Positions 4,555 through 10,722 of a stretch of 10,722 nt of DNA are shown here, one piece after another. Position numbers and translations under genes: made by a program. The notes beneath the pieces are model-generated. The model ran no database searches. It was not told where the DNA came from and saw only the letters and a list, made by a program, of their open reading frames with translations. This DNA comes from an uncultured Microbacterium sp. (GTDB lineage Bacteria > Actinomycetota > Actinomycetes > Actinomycetales > Microbacteriaceae): assembly GCA_947647645.1 (NCBI GenBank), contig CANSLE010000057.1, positions 1 through 10,722 on the forward strand. The letters run 5' to 3'. The first letter of the stretch is position 1; each line of letters opens with the position of its first letter.

Positions 4555-6279
4555 TCAGGACTCGCTGTGCATGCGCGGCAGGGGCTGCGTCTCGATGAAC
4601 AGATGCTCGGCGGCCTCCCGGGCCTGCGCGAGGGGGAACGCGACGCGGAAGGTCGCGCCGCCACCCGGAGTCTCGCTGACGACGATCGACCCGTGCAGCG
4701 CTTCGACGACGGAGGAGACGATCGACAGGCCGAGACCCGACCCGCCGGTCTCGCGCGTGCGGGAAGTGTCGGCGCGCCAGAACCGCTGGAAGATCTTCTC
4801 ACGCAGCTGCGGCGCGATGCCCTCGCCATGGTCGATCACGGAGATCCACCCCATGCCGGCCGGCTCGTCGACCCCGACGGCGAGCTCGATCGGCGACCCC
4901 TCCGGAGTGTATCGACGTGCATTCCCGAGCAGATTCGCGACGACCTGACGGATGCGGTTCTCGTCGCCCAGGACCACCGGCTCACGCTCCGCGAGCAGGG
5001 GCGCCTGTTCGGGCGCGGACGGTCCGGCGCTGTTCTCGTCCGAGCGTGGTCGGCGGCGCAGCAGCGCACCGATCGCGGCCGTCGGCGGGCGCTTGCGGGT
5101 GGGGGTGCTGCTCGTCGGCGGCGCGGATGCCGGGCGCAGCACGCGCGGACGCGGAGCGTCGTCCAGGAATGAGACCGTGCGTTCGGGCGCGGTGGCGCGG
5201 GCGTCGAGCACCGCGTCGCGGGCGATGGGGCGCAGGTCGACGGGGGCCACGACGATATCGCGGCGCTCGTCGAGGCGGGCCAGGGCGAGCAGGTCCTCGA
5301 CGAGGCCGCCCATCCGGATCGCCTCCTTCTCGATGCGCTCCATCGACTGCGCCGTCTGCTCGTCGCCGGAGATGGCACCCATCCGGTAGAGCTCGGCGTA
5401 CCCGCGCACCGTGACCAGCGGAGTGCGCAGCTCATGGCTCGCGTCGCCGATGAAGCGCCGCATCTGCCGCACGGTGGCGTCACGTTGGGCGATGGCGTGA
5501 TCGACGCGATCGAGCATCGCGTTGATCGCGGTCTTGAGCTTTCCGACCTCGGTCCCGGGCGCGATGTCGCCCATGCGCTGACCGAAGTCGCCTCGGGCGA
5601 TCGACATCGCCGTCTGCTCCACCTGGCCCAGGCTGCGGAAGGCCAGCGTCACGAGCCAGCGCGTGAGCAGGGCGCTCACGAGGATGGTCAGCACCGCGAG
5701 GACGCCGTAGATCCCGACGAAGCTCGCCACCGTCTGGTTGACCGGGGTGAGCGGCAGGGCGAGCAGCTGCACGTTGTTCTCGCGCGCCCCCGGGATCTGC
5801 AGGATGTCAACGGCCGCGTGGTAGGTCGTCTTTCCGTCTGCAGAGGTGAGCTCGAACGGCGCCGTGCCCTGCATGAGGGTGCGATCGAGTCCGAACGTCT
5901 CGGGGAAGACAGGGCCTCCGTCGGCGGTCGGACCGCCGCGCGCGAGTAGCGTGCCGTCGGGCCCGTAGACCGCGATGTAGAACGATGTGAGCGGGGGGAA
6001 CTCGGCCGGTTCGAACTGGGCCACGCCGTCGACGACCTGCACGCTCAGCAGGCTGCTCGCCTGGTCGAGGGTCACGGTCTGGCTGATCGACTGGTCGCGT
6101 TCGGCGATCTGAGCGTTGCGGAGGAAGACCGCGGTGCCGAACCCGGCGGCGAGCAGCCCGACGGTCAGGACGGCGACGGTGACGCCGGTGACCTTCGCGC
6201 GCAGGCTGAGGCCGCGCCACCACGACGTGAGGCGGTCGTTCTTCTTCGCGTGTGCCGCGTACACGCCGTCCGCCGTCAT
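4555..6279 (-). CDS. sensor histidine kinase of a two-component system
   Basis: 574-residue membrane kinase that autophosphorylates and passes phosphate to the response regulator encoded just upstream. Order: membrane segment about 27-53, an extracytoplasmic sensor region of about 130 residues (54-183), second membrane segment about 184-210, HAMP about 211-263, HisKA with phospho-acceptor His282 in SHELRTPL, then HATPase: N-box Asn449/Asn453, G1 DHGEG at 483-487, FQRFW at 497-501, G2 GGSGLGLSI at 512-520. All catalytic motifs are intact. Odd: a Pro/Arg/Ser/Thr-rich insert of about 55 residues (roughly 376-434) splits the start of the ATPase domain. The start is uncertain: the ATG at 6279 lies 12 bases after the regulator stop without a clear ribosome binding site; a GTG at residue 6 is an alternative. 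The ligand is unknown; the architecture resembles mycobacterial MprB/TrcS-type kinases. Confidence 0.95.
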   Translation of the reverse strand: MTADGVYAAHAKKNDRLTSWWRGLSLRAKVTGVTVAVLTVGLLAAGFGTAVFLRNAQIAERDQSISQTVTLDQASSLLSVQVVDGVAQFEPAEFPPLTSFYIAVYGPDGTLLARGGPTADGGPVFPETFGLDRTLMQGTAPFELTSADGKTTYHAAVDILQIPGARENNVQLLALPLTPVNQTVASFVGIYGVLAVLTILVSALLTRWLVTLAFRSLGQVEQTAMSIARGDFGQRMGDIAPGTEVGKLKTAINAMLDRVDHAIAQRDATVRQMRRFIGDASHELRTPLVTVRGYAELYRMGAISGDEQTAQSMERIEKEAIRMGGLVEDLLALARLDERRDIVVAPVDLRPIARDAVLDARATAPERTVSFLDDAPRPRVLRPASAPPTSSTPTRKRPPTAAIGALLRRRPRSDENSAGPSAPEQAPLLAEREPVVLGDENRIRQVVANLLGNARRYTPEGSPIELAVGVDEPAGMGWISVIDHGEGIAPQLREKIFQRFWRADTSRTRETGGSGLGLSIVSSVVEALHGSIVVSETPGGGATFRVAFPLAQAREAAEHLFIETQPLPRMHSES

Positions 6280-6291
6280 CGCGTGTCGGGG

Positions 6292-6984
6292 TCAGGTGGT
6301 CTTGCCGGCCTTCAGCATGTAGCCGAAGCCGCGCTTGGTCTGGATGAGCGGCTCCGACGAGTACGGGTCGATCTTGCGACGCAGATACGAGATGTAGCTC
6401 TCCACGATGCCCGCGTCGCCGTTGAAGTCGTACTCCCAGACGTGGTCCAGGATCTGCGCCTTGCTGAGCACCCGGTTCGGGTTGAGCATGAGGTAGCGCA
6501 GCAGCTTGAACTCGGTGGGGGACAGGTCGATGGACACGTCCCCGACGGTCACGTCGTGTGTGTCCTGATCCATCGTGAGCTCGCCGGCGCGGATGGTCGA
6601 CTCCTCGTCGGCCTGCATGGTGCGGCGCAGGATGGCCTGCAGCCGGGCGACGATCTCATCGAGCGAGAAGGGCTTCGTGACGTAGTCGTCACCGCCGGCA
6701 TTGAGACCCTCGATCTTGTCCTCGGTCTCATCCTTCGCCGTGAGGAAGAGGATCGGTGCCGTGTATCCGGCGCCGCGGAGGCGCTTGGTGACACTGAAGC
6801 CGTTCATGTCGGGCAGCATCACGTCGAGGATGATCAGGTCGGGTTCCTCCTCGAGCACGGCCGAGATGGTCTGAGCGCCGTTGGCGACGGCGCGGACCTG
6901 GTAGCCGGCGAACCTCAGGCTCGTGACCAGCAGGTCCCGGATGTTCGGTTCGTCGTCCACGACGAGGATGCGCGGTGCGGTCAT
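6292..6984 (-). CDS. OmpR/PhoP-family response regulator
   Basis: 230-residue DNA-binding regulator. The receiver domain (about 4-120) has the acidic pocket Asp10/Asp11, phospho-acceptor Asp54 in ILDVMLP, Thr82 and Lys104 (YVTKPF). The winged-helix domain (about 130-226) contains LSPTEFKLLRYLM, HVWEYDF and SYISYLRRKID, very like mycobacterial PhoP and TrcR. It is the first gene of the pair; the kinase follows after 12 bases, so the two are cotranscribed. The ATG at 6984 fits the family N-terminus (RILVVDDE at 5-12). Only a weak AGGA lies eight bases upstream, and no TANNNT box is seen in the 57-bp gap shared with the divergent CPBP gene. The orthologue and regulon cannot be named from sequence alone. 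Confidence 0.96.
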   Translation of the reverse strand: MTAPRILVVDDEPNIRDLLVTSLRFAGYQVRAVANGAQTISAVLEEEPDLIILDVMLPDMNGFSVTKRLRGAGYTAPILFLTAKDETEDKIEGLNAGGDDYVTKPFSLDEIVARLQAILRRTMQADEESTIRAGELTMDQDTHDVTVGDVSIDLSPTEFKLLRYLMLNPNRVLSKAQILDHVWEYDFNGDAGIVESYISYLRRKIDPYSSEPLIQTKRGFGYMLKAGKTT

Positions 6985-7041
6985 AGCCCCATCCTGGCAT
7001 CGGATTCCTTCCCTTTGCTGGATATCGGAGAAGATGGATGG

Positions 7042-8085
7042 ATGACGACGCCCGCGCCGCAGGTCCCCACCCCGCCGCCGCTGCCGCCGCACGCACCGTT
7101 CGTGTCTGCTCCGGCGCCGCGGCGGCTGCCCACCGACGCTGGTGCGGGCGGTCTTGCCTTCCATCGTCTCCTCTTCGCGCGACGCCGCTCCGGCTGGTGG
7201 ACGCCGCTCGCGACAGGCGCGCTCGGTCTCGCCTTCTACCTGGTCGCGCTGGTGGTGGTCATGCTGGTCATCGCCGTCGCCACCCTGGTCGATCCCGACC
7301 GGCTCGAGAGCCTCGGACGCATGGCCCAGGGGGCGGGCGTCGATATGGGCGACCCGTTGCTGGTGACGATCCTGCTCGGCACCGTCGCCCTGATGCTGCC
7401 CGCATATGCTCTGGCATCGCTCATCGTCAACGGCCGCCGCGTCGGCCTGATCTCGTCGGCGGCGGGTCGGCTGCGCTGGCGGTGGATGCTGCGGTGCGGT
7501 GTCGTGGCCGTCGTCGTGTCCGTGGTGCTCACCGCGCTCATGTCCCTCCTGCCGGGAGAGACGGCGGGGGTCTCGACGGCCCCGAACCCGCTGTGGCCAG
7601 TCACGCTCGTGATCGTGCTGCTGCTCGTACCCGTGCAGGCGGCGGCCGAGGAGTACGTGTTCCGCGGCTATCTCATGCAGGCGATCGGGCGTTGGCTGCG
7701 CCATCCCGCCTTCGCGATCCTGCTGCCCGTGCCGCTGTTCGTCCTGGGGCACATGTACGACCTGCTCGGCCAGGTCGGGGTCGGACTGTTCGCCGTCGCG
7801 GCGGGATGGCTGACCTGGCGCACCGGCGGTCTGGAAGCGGCGATCGCCCTGCACGTCGTGAACAACCTGTCGGCGTTCCTGCTCTCGCTCGCGGCCGGAT
7901 CGGACCCCACCGCCCACGACACCGGGATCGTCAGCTTCCTCTGGTCGTTCCTACTGATCGGCGGATACGTGGCGCTCGTGGAGTGGATGCTGCGACGTCG
8001 GCCGCTGCCGCGGACGCTCGTGCTCGCGCCCCCGGCGGGGCCGGCCTATGCGGCGGCGATGCCCTCGGCATCCAGGATGGTGTAG
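7042..8085 (+). CDS. CPBP-family intramembrane metalloprotease
   Basis: 347-residue multi-pass membrane protein of the CPBP (CAAX protease and bacteriocin-processing, Abi) family. A proline-rich cytoplasmic N-terminus (1-35) precedes about seven or eight hydrophobic segments (near 57-82, 105-129, 150-170, 184-201, 222-241, 246-257, 262-285, 296-316). Family motifs are intact: EEYVFR with Glu203, Glu204 and Arg208; FVLGH with His237; HVVNN with His271 and Asn275. These are the residues expected to bind metal and cut substrate within the membrane. The substrate is unknown. The ATG at 7042 is the last of three ATGs spaced four bases apart (7034, 7038, 7042), each in a different frame; only 7042 opens this frame, with GGAG at 7027-7030. 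The gene is divergent from the response regulator, and its last 40 bases overlap the end of the convergent helicase gene. Confidence 0.9.
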   Translation: MTTPAPQVPTPPPLPPHAPFVSAPAPRRLPTDAGAGGLAFHRLLFARRRSGWWTPLATGALGLAFYLVALVVVMLVIAVATLVDPDRLESLGRMAQGAGVDMGDPLLVTILLGTVALMLPAYALASLIVNGRRVGLISSAAGRLRWRWMLRCGVVAVVVSVVLTALMSLLPGETAGVSTAPNPLWPVTLVIVLLLVPVQAAAEEYVFRGYLMQAIGRWLRHPAFAILLPVPLFVLGHMYDLLGQVGVGLFAVAAGWLTWRTGGLEAAIALHVVNNLSAFLLSLAAGSDPTAHDTGIVSFLWSFLLIGGYVALVEWMLRRRPLPRTLVLAPPAGPAYAAAMPSASRMV

Positions 8086-9689
8086 CTGTACCCCTGCTCG
8101 GCGAGGAAACGCTGGCGGTTCTGGGCGAAGTCCTGGTCCACGGTGTCGCGGGCGATGAGCGTGTAGAAGCTCGCGGTGTGGCCGTTCGACTTGGGGCGCA
8201 ACAATCGGCCGAGACGCTGGGCCTCCTCCTGGCGCGAGCCGAAGGAGCCGGACACCTGGATCGCGACCGACGCGTCGGGCAGATCGATCGAGAAGTTCGC
8301 GACCTTGGACACGACCAGCACGGGGATGCGCGCCTCCCGGAAGGCCGCGAACAGCTCCTCCCGCTCGTCGACCGGCGTGGCTCCGGTGATCTTCGGGGCC
8401 TCCAGCGCCTCGGACAGCACGTCGATCTGGTCGAGGTACTGGCCGATCACGAGGATCTGCTCGCCCGGGTGGCGGGCGACGAGGTCCTTCACGACCCCGA
8501 TCTTGGCGTGCGCGGTCGCGGCCAGGCGGTAGCGCTCATCGTCGGCGGACGCGGCGTACTCCAGCCGGTCGGACGGCGGAAGGTCCACGCGCACCTCATA
8601 GCAGACGGCCGGGGAGATGAAGCCCTGGGCCTCGATCTCCTTCCACGGCGCGTCGAAGCGCTTGGGCCCGATCAGGCTGAACACGTCGCCTTCGCGACCG
8701 TCCTCCCGGACGAGCGTGGCCGTCAGCCCGAGGCGGCGGCGGGCCTGCAGATCGGCGGTGAGCTTGAAGACCGGCGCAGGCAGCAGGTGCACCTCGTCGT
8801 AGACGATGAGGCCCCAGTCGAGGGCGTCGAGAAGTGCGAGGTGCGCGTACTGTCCCTTCCGCTTCGCCGTGAGGATCTGGTAGGTCGCGATCGTGACCGG
8901 CTTGACCTCCTTGACCTGTCCCGAGTACTCGCCGATCTCCTCGGGCGTCAGCGTCGTGCGCTTGAGCAGCTCGTCGCGCCACTGCCGTGCGCTGACGGTG
9001 TTCGTCACGAGGATCAGCGTGGTGGTCTTGGTGTCGGCCATCGCGGCGGCACCGACCAGGGTCTTACCGGCGCCGCACGGGAGCACGACCACCCCGGAGC
9101 CGCCCTCGCGGAAGATGTCCACGGCGTGGCGCTGATAGGGACGGAGCGTCCAGCCGTCCTCGTGCAGGTCGATCTCGTGCGGCGTTCCGGGCGTGTAGCC
9201 GGCGTGGTCCTCGGCGGGCCACCCGATCTTCAGGAGCTCCTGCTTGATGTGGCCCCGGGCCCACGCGTCGATCAGATAGGTGTCGGGGGAGGGGTGGCCG
9301 GTCAGCAGCGGCTGGATGCGCTTGTTCTTGCCGACTTCGGCCAGCACGGCGGGGTCGGTTCCTCGCAGGATCAGCGCGCCCTCGGCATCCCGCTCGATCA
9401 CGAGACGGCCGTAGCGGTTCACGGTCTCGCGGATGTCGATCGACACGGATGCGGGCACCGGGAAGCGCGACCAGCGGTCGAGCGTGGCGAGCATGTCGTC
9501 CGCGGTGTGACCGGCCGCGCGGGCGTTCCAGAGGCCCAGGCGGGTCACCCGATACGTGTGGATGTGCTCGGGCGCACGCTCGAGCTCGGCGAAGATCGCG
9601 AGCTCATGCCGCGCCGTCTCCGCCTGGGGGTGGGCGACTTCGAGCAGCACGGTGCGGTCGCTTTGAACGATGAGGGGGCCGTCAGCCAT
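8046..9689 (-). CDS. XPB-type DNA repair helicase
   Basis: 547-residue superfamily 2 helicase of the bacterial XPB/Ssl2 family, a 3'-5' DNA translocase linked to repair. Order: an N-terminal domain (about 6-98) related to the Helicase_C_3/XPB N-terminal region, then helicase domain 1 with Walker A PCGAGKT at 204-210, DEVH box at 298-301, GLTATL at 321-326, the XPB-specific R-E-D triad at 328-330, and helicase domain 2 ending in motif VI QRLGRLLRPK at 491-500. All are intact and the length is typical of actinobacterial XPB. The ATG at 9689 lies eight bases after a TAGACT -10 box, leaving no room for a normal ribosome binding site, so a nearly leaderless mRNA is likely. It sits 45 bases downstream of its partner gene, which carries a related N-terminal domain. 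Archaeal XPB pairs with the nuclease Bax1; none is seen here. Confidence 0.95.
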   Translation of the reverse strand: MADGPLIVQSDRTVLLEVAHPQAETARHELAIFAELERAPEHIHTYRVTRLGLWNARAAGHTADDMLATLDRWSRFPVPASVSIDIRETVNRYGRLVIERDAEGALILRGTDPAVLAEVGKNKRIQPLLTGHPSPDTYLIDAWARGHIKQELLKIGWPAEDHAGYTPGTPHEIDLHEDGWTLRPYQRHAVDIFREGGSGVVVLPCGAGKTLVGAAAMADTKTTTLILVTNTVSARQWRDELLKRTTLTPEEIGEYSGQVKEVKPVTIATYQILTAKRKGQYAHLALLDALDWGLIVYDEVHLLPAPVFKLTADLQARRRLGLTATLVREDGREGDVFSLIGPKRFDAPWKEIEAQGFISPAVCYEVRVDLPPSDRLEYAASADDERYRLAATAHAKIGVVKDLVARHPGEQILVIGQYLDQIDVLSEALEAPKITGATPVDEREELFAAFREARIPVLVVSKVANFSIDLPDASVAIQVSGSFGSRQEEAQRLGRLLRPKSNGHTASFYTLIARDTVDQDFAQNRQRFLAEQGYSYTILDAEGIAAA

Positions 9690-9697
9690 AGCGTCCC

Positions 9698-9703
9698 AGT
9701 CTA
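9698..9703 (-). promoter_or_regulatory. -10 box (TAGACT) of the XPB gene
   Basis: TAGACT on the minus strand, eight bases before the ATG. It predicts transcription starting one or two bases before, or at, the start codon. It overlaps by one base the hairpin that follows the upstream gene. Confidence 0.5.
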
Positions 9704-9720
9704 CCGGCGTCCACGCCGGT
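9703..9720. terminator. hairpin between the helicase-associated gene and XPB
   Basis: ACCGGCG and CGCCGGT form a perfect 7-bp stem with a 4-base loop, centred in the 45-bp gap. There is no U-run, so it may be a weak terminator or an RNA-processing or stability element separating the two genes' messages. Confidence 0.4.
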
Positions 9721-9734
9721 CCCGGCCCGCCGCG

Positions 9735-10721
9735 TCAGGCGGGGCGGATGCCGCTGATGCTCGAGATCGGCAGCGTCCGCTCCACGTCGACGTTGCGGTC
9801 GAGCCCTCGCAGACGCCCGCCGCCGATCCCCGTCGCCTCGATCGTGAACTCACGGTCGGTGCCGTCGGGCATGCGGACGCTCACGACGATCGTCGATCGT
9901 GCTCGCACGGCCTGGTCGAGCTCGCGACCGAGCCACGCCGCCGCGGCATCCCCCGAGGGGGCGGAGCGCAGGCGCGCGAGCAGGAGGGCGTATCGCTCGC
10001 GGGCAGGCGAAGGGTCCATCGGCTCAGACGCGAGCCGATGGCGGTCGAGGCGCCGACGCGCGCCGTCGACGTCCACCGCGACGACCGGGTAACGAGCGTC
10101 GGCGATCATCCAGAACGCCGTGTCGGGGCCGCTGCGGCTGACAAGGACGTCTCCGTCGGGCACCAGCCCCAGCGGGCGCAGCGCCTGGTCGACCACGAGG
10201 GTGCGCAGCAACGCCTCGTCCTCGCTCGTGACGCGGGTTCGTCCCTGCTCGTCGGGCCCCACGCGCAACGTCCCGTGCGTGCGCGCCGTCCGTTCGATCT
10301 CGTACTCCAACGGCTGTGGCAGACCCGTCAGGGACAGGGCGGTGAGGAAGTCGCGCAACGACTCGGCGCTCTCCCCGCCCGTCAGCGCATCGGCGATCGT
10401 CTCGGCGGTGAAGCGATAGGTGGACGCCTGCGCATGCGATTCACGGTTGGCCATCGAGCGCAACCGGATGTCGAGGTGTGGAGCGAGTGGTCCGGGTGCG
10501 ATGGCGGTCAGATCGTTCTGCAGGTATACGCGGTCGACCTCGCCGGGCAGGAGCGATGACAGCGTGTCGAGCGTCAGCGCGTCGGCTCCCGACTCACCGG
10601 TGGTCTCGGCGTCGAAGACCGCTCGTGCCCACGTCGTCGGCCGCCCCTCATCGTCCAGGAGTGCCCAGCGTCGCAGCAGCGACTGCAGATCGGCGGCGCG
10701 CTTCGGCCACGCCGGCTCGAA
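9735..10721 (-). CDS. helicase-associated (Helicase_C_3-like) domain protein, 5' end off the window
   Basis: The C-terminal 328 residues of a larger protein; the start lies beyond the right edge. Recognised by YLQNDLTAIAPGPL (from about 10526) and TYRFT further on, the start of the XPB/Ssl2-like helicase-associated domain (Helicase_C_3, about 10529-10260). After it come a region with AFWMIADARYPVVAVDVDG and a C-terminal WYL-like stretch (STIVVSVRMPDGTDREFTIEATGIGG) ending in an LPISSISGIRPA strand, which may be a small nucleic-acid-binding beta fold; that last assignment is tentative. No Walker A or DEVH motif is present in the visible part, so it looks like a non-helicase partner. It is followed after 45 bases by the XPB gene on the same strand; in actinobacteria the two are commonly neighbours. 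Confidence 0.85.
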   Translation of the reverse strand, partial: FEPAWPKRAADLQSLLRRWALLDDEGRPTTWARAVFDAETTGESGADALTLDTLSSLLPGEVDRVYLQNDLTAIAPGPLAPHLDIRLRSMANRESHAQASTYRFTAETIADALTGGESAESLRDFLTALSLTGLPQPLEYEIERTARTHGTLRVGPDEQGRTRVTSEDEALLRTLVVDQALRPLGLVPDGDVLVSRSGPDTAFWMIADARYPVVAVDVDGARRRLDRHRLASEPMDPSPARERYALLLARLRSAPSGDAAAAWLGRELDQAVRARSTIVVSVRMPDGTDREFTIEATGIGGGRLRGLDRNVDVERTLPISSISGIRPA

Positions 10722-10722
10722 C

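Noticed and set aside
6250..7041. Upstream extension of the CPBP reading frame
   Set aside because: This part is antisense to the response regulator and shows no CPBP homology; the family-like N-terminus begins at 7042.
7038..10559. 1173-codon open frame on the plus strand
   Set aside because: It runs through the CPBP gene in another frame and then antisense through XPB and its partner; the composition is Arg/Ala/Gly-rich and it arises from the GATG repeat start.
1..10722. Search for RNA genes, CRISPR arrays, insertion sequences, attachment sites or defence islands
   Set aside because: No tRNA or rRNA signature, regular spaced repeats, transposase or integrase motifs, or composition break were seen; no gap between genes exceeds 150 bp.

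Overview
The window comes from a high-GC actinobacterium. The best guess is Microbacterium or a close relative in the Microbacteriaceae. This rests on codon use (almost all third positions G or C), a GroEL of the actinobacterial GroEL2 type ending GGMDF, DUF3263 and WXG100 proteins, TANNNT-type -10 boxes a few bases before start codons, and a bacterial XPB helicase next to its helicase-associated partner. There is no sign of a mobile element, prophage, CRISPR array or RNA gene. The region reads as conserved chromosome.

Layout from left to right. (1) Minus strand, 1-1007: msrB (methionine sulfoxide reductase B), then a translationally coupled nitroreductase-family flavoprotein that runs off the left edge. 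A SigR/SigH-like GGGAAC-N18-GTT promoter precedes them, which would place them in a thiol-oxidative-stress response. (2) Plus strand, 1126-1977: a DUF3263 protein and a membrane-anchored LytR_C-domain protein. Each has a -10 box six bases before a GTG start, so both look leaderless. The stop codon of the first lies inside the -10 of the second. (3) Plus strand, 2084-4080: a cold-shock protein gene, then groL without groES. The groL promoter is covered by one imperfect and one perfect CIRCE operator (HrcA sites). groL ends at a 12-bp UUCG-loop terminator shared with the convergent gene. (4) Minus strand, 4144-6984: an OmpR-family response regulator, its sensor histidine kinase (with an unusual low-complexity insert in the ATPase domain), and a lone WXG100 protein with its own RBS and likely promoter. 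(5) Plus strand, 7042-8085: a CPBP-family intramembrane protease, divergent from the response regulator. Its last 40 bases overlap the 3' end of the opposing gene. (6) Minus strand, 8046-10721: an XPB-type DNA helicase and, upstream, the C-terminal part of a helicase-associated-domain protein that runs off the right edge. The two share a visibly homologous domain.

The common theme is stress handling: protein oxidation repair, cold and heat shock, envelope sensing and DNA repair. No gene-free stretch exceeds 150 bp. I do not see a wholly new system. The points most worth a second look are the promoter and operator architectures, the paralogous domain in the XPB neighbour, and the kinase insert.
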